DNA from: Carex sylvatica
Lineage: Eukaryota > Streptophyta > Magnoliopsida > Poales > Cyperaceae
NCBI GenBank assembly: GCA_964058845.1
Contig: CAXKVR010000051.1
Coordinates: forward strand, 186,001-250,000
Reading direction: 5' to 3'
Length of the DNA stretch: 64,000 nt
Below are positions 60,389 to 64,000 of the stretch, one piece after another (position 1 is the first letter of the stretch; every line of letters starts with the position of its first letter). A program made the position numbers and the translations under genes. A model generated the notes under the pieces. That model saw only the letters and a program-made list of their open reading frames with translations, was not told the DNA's origin and made no database searches.

Positions 60389-61178
60389 TAGGACTGGCAA
60401 AAAAGCTCGTGGCTCGTGGCCCGCTTGGTATTCGCCCGTGACTCGATCAGTAGCAGCTCGTTCGTTAGTGAATCGAGTTAAAATTAGCTCGCTCGCTACA
60501 TACTCGAGCCAAAATTAACGAGTTTGAGTTTGGCCTGGCTCGGCACAAGCCAACTCGGTCGTTAACGAGCTATTTAATATACATAATTTAATAGTTTAAT
60601 CAGATCCATTAACTTTAGATTAAGGATATTATGGTTTATGGATATTATAGCCAGTGTTATGGCAATTGCACTTTGGACTGTGTTTAAGTTGATTGGTAAT
60701 TTTGTATGAAATATGTGTAAATTAATTATAAGCAATTAAGTTAATTTGTATTAATTTGTTTGATTTGGTATGCATAATTTATTATGTGAATATGTTTGTA
60801 TGAATTTAGAATTTTGATATATTTGTATGTATGAATTTAGCAGTAAACTTAATTCATAGTAGCTGATTTGCTTAATTACAATTGAATTAAGAGTATTCCT
60901 CAGTAATTAGTCATATAAATATTATTTTATTTTAGTCATAATTGAAAAGATGTGTTATGAAAATTTAAGATATAGCAGGAAATAAAATATACAAATTTAT
61001 AAATCCGCCAAGCTAGTAACGAGCTAGCTCGGCTCGCTCGGATAAGCCACGAGTCAGTCTTGAGCAATAGTTTTAGCTCGAGACCTAAAATTCAAACTCG
61101 CTCGCTCAGCTTGATACACCAACAAGCCGAGTACGAGTGTGGCCTAGTTCGCTCTTTAACAGCTCGTTGCCACCCCTA
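60389..61178. mobile_element. Non-autonomous hAT element, 790 bp, 8-bp TSD
   Basis: Ends TAGGACTGGCAAAAAAGCTC and, from the right, TAGGGGTGGCAACGAGCTG. 8-bp flanks ACTATTCT (60381-60388) and ACTGTTCT (61179-61186) differ at one base. Dense CTCGCTCG/CGAGC subterminal arrays at both ends. No transposase frame. The termini differ from the 56898 element, so it is a separate family with a similar layout. Confidence 0.88.
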
Positions 61179-61186
61179 ACTGTTCT

Positions 61187-62470
61187 CATGTTAGCCATTA
61201 CAATAATATCGGAAATCATCAAACTTCATTTAAATTTAAAAAAATAAGTCTGAAAAATAAAACAATGATGATAATATAAAATTCATTCTTATCCTTCTTT
61301 TATATTCAACACTTCAATTCTACAAATTCTAATAAATTTATTTTAATTGCATAAGAGATTGTGATGTCAATTTCCTGGCACAACTCTCGAAACGCATTTT
61401 GCAGAGGATTTAGGAATGCATCAATTATGTAGTTCCTTTGCAAATAAAATTTGTTGTGGGTGTCAAAAGGAATGTAATTGTGTTGAAATGTTAAGGAACC
61501 ACATCAATTCTGCACAAATACCTAAAGGAACCGCATAGGCGCTTCCATGGTATCAAAAAAATTTGGTCATTCTGATTCCTTAAAAATATTTAATACTTTC
61601 ATAAAATACAAATTCTATGGTAACACTAACAGGTTCGAGTGAAGCTAGGGGCTATCATCCAATAGATCTTGTAAAATCATTGTCGCAACACAGAAATTAT
61701 CAAAGTCAGTTATTAATAATTAGATAAAACTTCAGCGAATACTTGACAAAACTGTATCTAGTTAAAAATATGTATTTAATCAGCTCACGAGTCTGCCAAT
61801 ATCATGCTGCGTCTTGTACAGAGTTCTTCGATGCATTCAAATTAGTAGCATTCATGTTCGAATAAATATGTTATTGCAATGCATAATATAGAAAAATGGC
61901 TTTTAAATTTACTTTTAATACATTTTACATCAAAAAATTATCATAATTGCATAAGAGATTGTGATGTCAATTTCCTGGCACAACTCTCGTCCAAACATTC
62001 TCCAAATTTTATACAAGACTTAGATTATGATGCAGTTAATTTAAAAAAATAAATAACCCTTAAAAGATCACAAACTTCACAAGGGTGTTGGAAACATTGA
62101 TATAGCACGCGTATGGGATACTATAATGTTAATTGATATTAGATCAAAATAAAAACAGTTATATCATGCAGTCATTTTGTTTTTGTTTTTATACAAAACT
62201 TTGGTAGAAATTGTACATAATTAGATAAATATAGCACCAATTCTCATCAAAATGTACACATTTTGGGCCAGCACAATCAGAAGAAAGGTGGAGATCAGCA
62301 AGAGGGAATTGAAGTAACTTGAGTTATGTCATCGGTGTGTGCTAAGACCAGCTGTGTTTCAGCACAGGAATGGTGTTCAGGGTAAACCTGAATTTCTGTC
62401 ATTCAAGGTTTTTTTTTTATACCAGCTATCCCATTGAAATCGTGTTGAATTTTGATAAGTAAACCTGGTA
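61187..62470. other. No gene assigned; contains a 46-bp direct repeat
   Basis: AT-rich. A perfect 46-bp repeat lies at 61344-61389 and 61944-61989. On the minus strand around 61330-61520 a stop-free stretch reads IDAFLNPLQNAFRELCQEID, possibly a pseudo-exon, but no gene model closes. Confidence 0.4.
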
Positions 62471-62473
62471 CTT

Positions 62474-63685
62474 TCATACTCCAGATTTACGACTTGGAAG
62501 AAACGTGCCACCTTCTTCATCTCTTAACCATATTGTGGATCTGGTTCTCTTCACACAATCAGAGAAAAGCCGATGCCTGAGGGGGAGAAGAAATTAGGAG
62601 TTCTTTCTAGTTATTATAATTTTTTCATTTAAAAACAGACTCAATTTAAATAAATCTTTTTAAAATGCGATTTGCATTGAAAATGATAGAAAGCAGAATC
62701 GCACTGCAAACTAGCTTGCACCATTTTCTTTTCTTGACTTTATTTTATTTTGTTATTGCAATGATATTTGCTAATATCATTCTGTGTAATTTTCTTTCAG
62801 ACTCTGCAAAGTGTGATATATGCAAATTAAAAATAATAACAAAAAGAGGAAGGTTCTACCACGGGTTTCTGGTGCCACAAGTTGAAAAAGTTTCCCATTC
62901 ACATTAATATTTTAAATCCAAACTAGACAACAAATTTGATCATTGATCATGTTCTGCAAATGCTTGCATGCATAAAATTTGTAAATTTTTAAACCCTTTT
63001 GAACAAGATCAAAATCCCAAAAAGCACATGGACTAAAATTTAGCCAATGCTATCAAGTGGAACTCTAATTCTTTTGGTTTCATTACTGTACAAAAACAGG
63101 CTAAAAATTTACAAATTTGCAAGTGCACAAATCCTGCACAATGATGAACAGGATCAAAGGCTTCAATGTTGTTTTAGTTTTAAATTTCAAAATATTAATG
63201 CACAAGAATAGCTCAACTTGGGGACCAAAAGACATGGGAGGCCATTACTAAAAGAAAAAGAAATTGTGTTAATTGGAATGCATCCATTCATAATCATGCT
63301 AACGATAATAGAAAAAAATCATATTTTCCTTTTAGATTTTAATACGACCTATGTGAGTTTTTTAAAACTGACCTTTCAAACTCCAGCTTTTGAATGACAA
63401 TACCATTCAAGATAAGTTCAGAACAGTAAGCATTAACACCTGTCAGAAGCTTTGCACTAGTTAGAACATGAAAGTTTCAAAGTTAAAATAGAAATGCTGG
63501 AAATAAGAGAAAGTTCCTTTGCAAACTAAACCCCATAATTCACTGAACTTGCATATACATTATACATACATTTGTCAAAACCAATTGCTGTTTTCTCATG
63601 ATTGCAGCAGCCAAACCTAGGTCGTTTGCATAAAACATTGACTTGTCAAAACGGAGGTCACACCAAGCAAGATTTAAATGCTCTT
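62474..63685 (-). CDS. 3' exons of an unidentified minus-strand gene (partial)
   Basis: Exon-like segments missed by simple frame calling. (a) About 63683-63565 reads HLNLAWCDLRFDKSMFYAND followed by LGLAAAIMRKQQLVLTN, between an AG acceptor and a GTATG or GTATAA donor. (b) 63439-63373 reads VNAYCSELILNGIVIQKLEF plus ER, between CTGACAG and AG|GTCAGT. (c) About 62557-62474 follows a pyrimidine tract TTTTCTCTGATTGTGTGAAG and reads either EPDPQYG-stop or TRSTIWLRDEEGGTFLPS to a TGA, depending on the acceptor. Amino-acid composition is protein-like, but I do not recognise the family. The 5' part would lie beyond 64000. Confidence 0.4.
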
Positions 63686-63689
63686 AACC

Positions 63690-64000
63690 TAATTTTCACA
63701 AGTCCGCTATATACTACACTTAATCACATTACCTCGAATACCACAATCTCTTTTTTTTTTTAAATAAGTAGTGGATTTTCCACCGATTTCATATTGAAAC
63801 CAAAATTACTTCCTATTATGGTACCCAAAATGGATACCAAAATCAGAAGTATAGAATTCATACCACAATCTCAACCAACCAAATTTTAGTTTAGCCTGAA
63901 ATTCAAAATACAAAGCATTATTGAAGTAGGGAAACATTTCTATGTAGTGCAACCATGAAACCTAAGCTTATTTGTTAATATCTTAATTATTGTTAAAACG
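63690..64000. other. No exon seen; probable intron
   Basis: AT-rich sequence on the 5' side of the partial minus-strand gene. No coding-looking segment was found. Confidence 0.3.

Noticed and set aside
62665..62907. 80-codon plus-strand frame with a hydrophobic N-half
   Set aside because: AT-driven Phe/Ile/Leu content and no homology signal; it lies opposite a probable intron.

Overview
The window is nuclear DNA from a flowering plant, most likely a eudicot. It is AT-rich, its genes are intron-rich with GT-AG junctions, and more than half of the intergenic space is transposon-derived. The three clearly recognisable genes have typical angiosperm exon structures. I see no bacterial operons, CRISPR arrays, tRNA genes or intact rRNA genes. 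I cannot name the species.

Genes. (1) A 12-exon plus-strand gene (19040-25999) encodes a 462-residue mitochondrial-type P-class pentatricopeptide repeat (PPR) protein. (2) A 6-exon plus-strand gene (42786-48036) encodes a 627-residue VIN3-like protein with a PHD finger, a fibronectin-III domain and a C-terminal VEL domain, a PRC2 accessory factor. (3) A 4-exon minus-strand gene (50406-54360) encodes a 687-residue single-CRM-domain RNA-binding protein of the CFM9 kind. Genes 2 and 3 converge tail to tail. Smaller calls are a 137-codon minus-strand gene with a good TATA box (11007-11420) and coding-looking minus-strand exons of an unidentified gene at the right edge (62474-63685).

Most notable: the first coding exons of the PPR gene and the CRM gene are homologous. 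Both start MNLLRK, continue through an SVQ-type presequence, end at AQRR and share the same phase-2 splice donor; the similarity extends into the 5' leader. Two mitochondrial RNA-metabolism genes therefore share one presequence-exon cassette, in opposite orientation and 35 kb apart.

Repeats by region. 1.6-10.3 kb: a 1.5-kb Mutator-like element with a 10-bp target site duplication (TSD), a Ty3-like LTR, a 1-kb fold-back element with a 9-bp TSD, and a composite element containing a hAT MITE and a copia LTR. 10.35-10.6 kb: a plastid 16S rRNA fragment (NUPT). 15.2-16.7 kb: a 245-bp tandem repeat and a small MITE. 26.7-31.5 kb: two LINE copies, one split by a solo LTR. 31.8-42.4 kb: a nested double fold-back element, a Ty3-like LTR, a degenerate copia element whose 5' LTR holds a MITE which in turn holds another solo LTR, a third solo LTR and a LINE tail. 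54.6-61.2 kb: a Tourist-like MITE, a Mutator-type MITE, a solo LTR split by a hAT element, and a second hAT element.

Many insertions keep readable TSDs, so their relative order can be read directly. Several solo LTRs but no complete LTR element remain. The three main genes act in organelle RNA metabolism (PPR, CRM) and chromatin-based silencing (VIN3-like). Nothing in the sequence suggests they act as one pathway.
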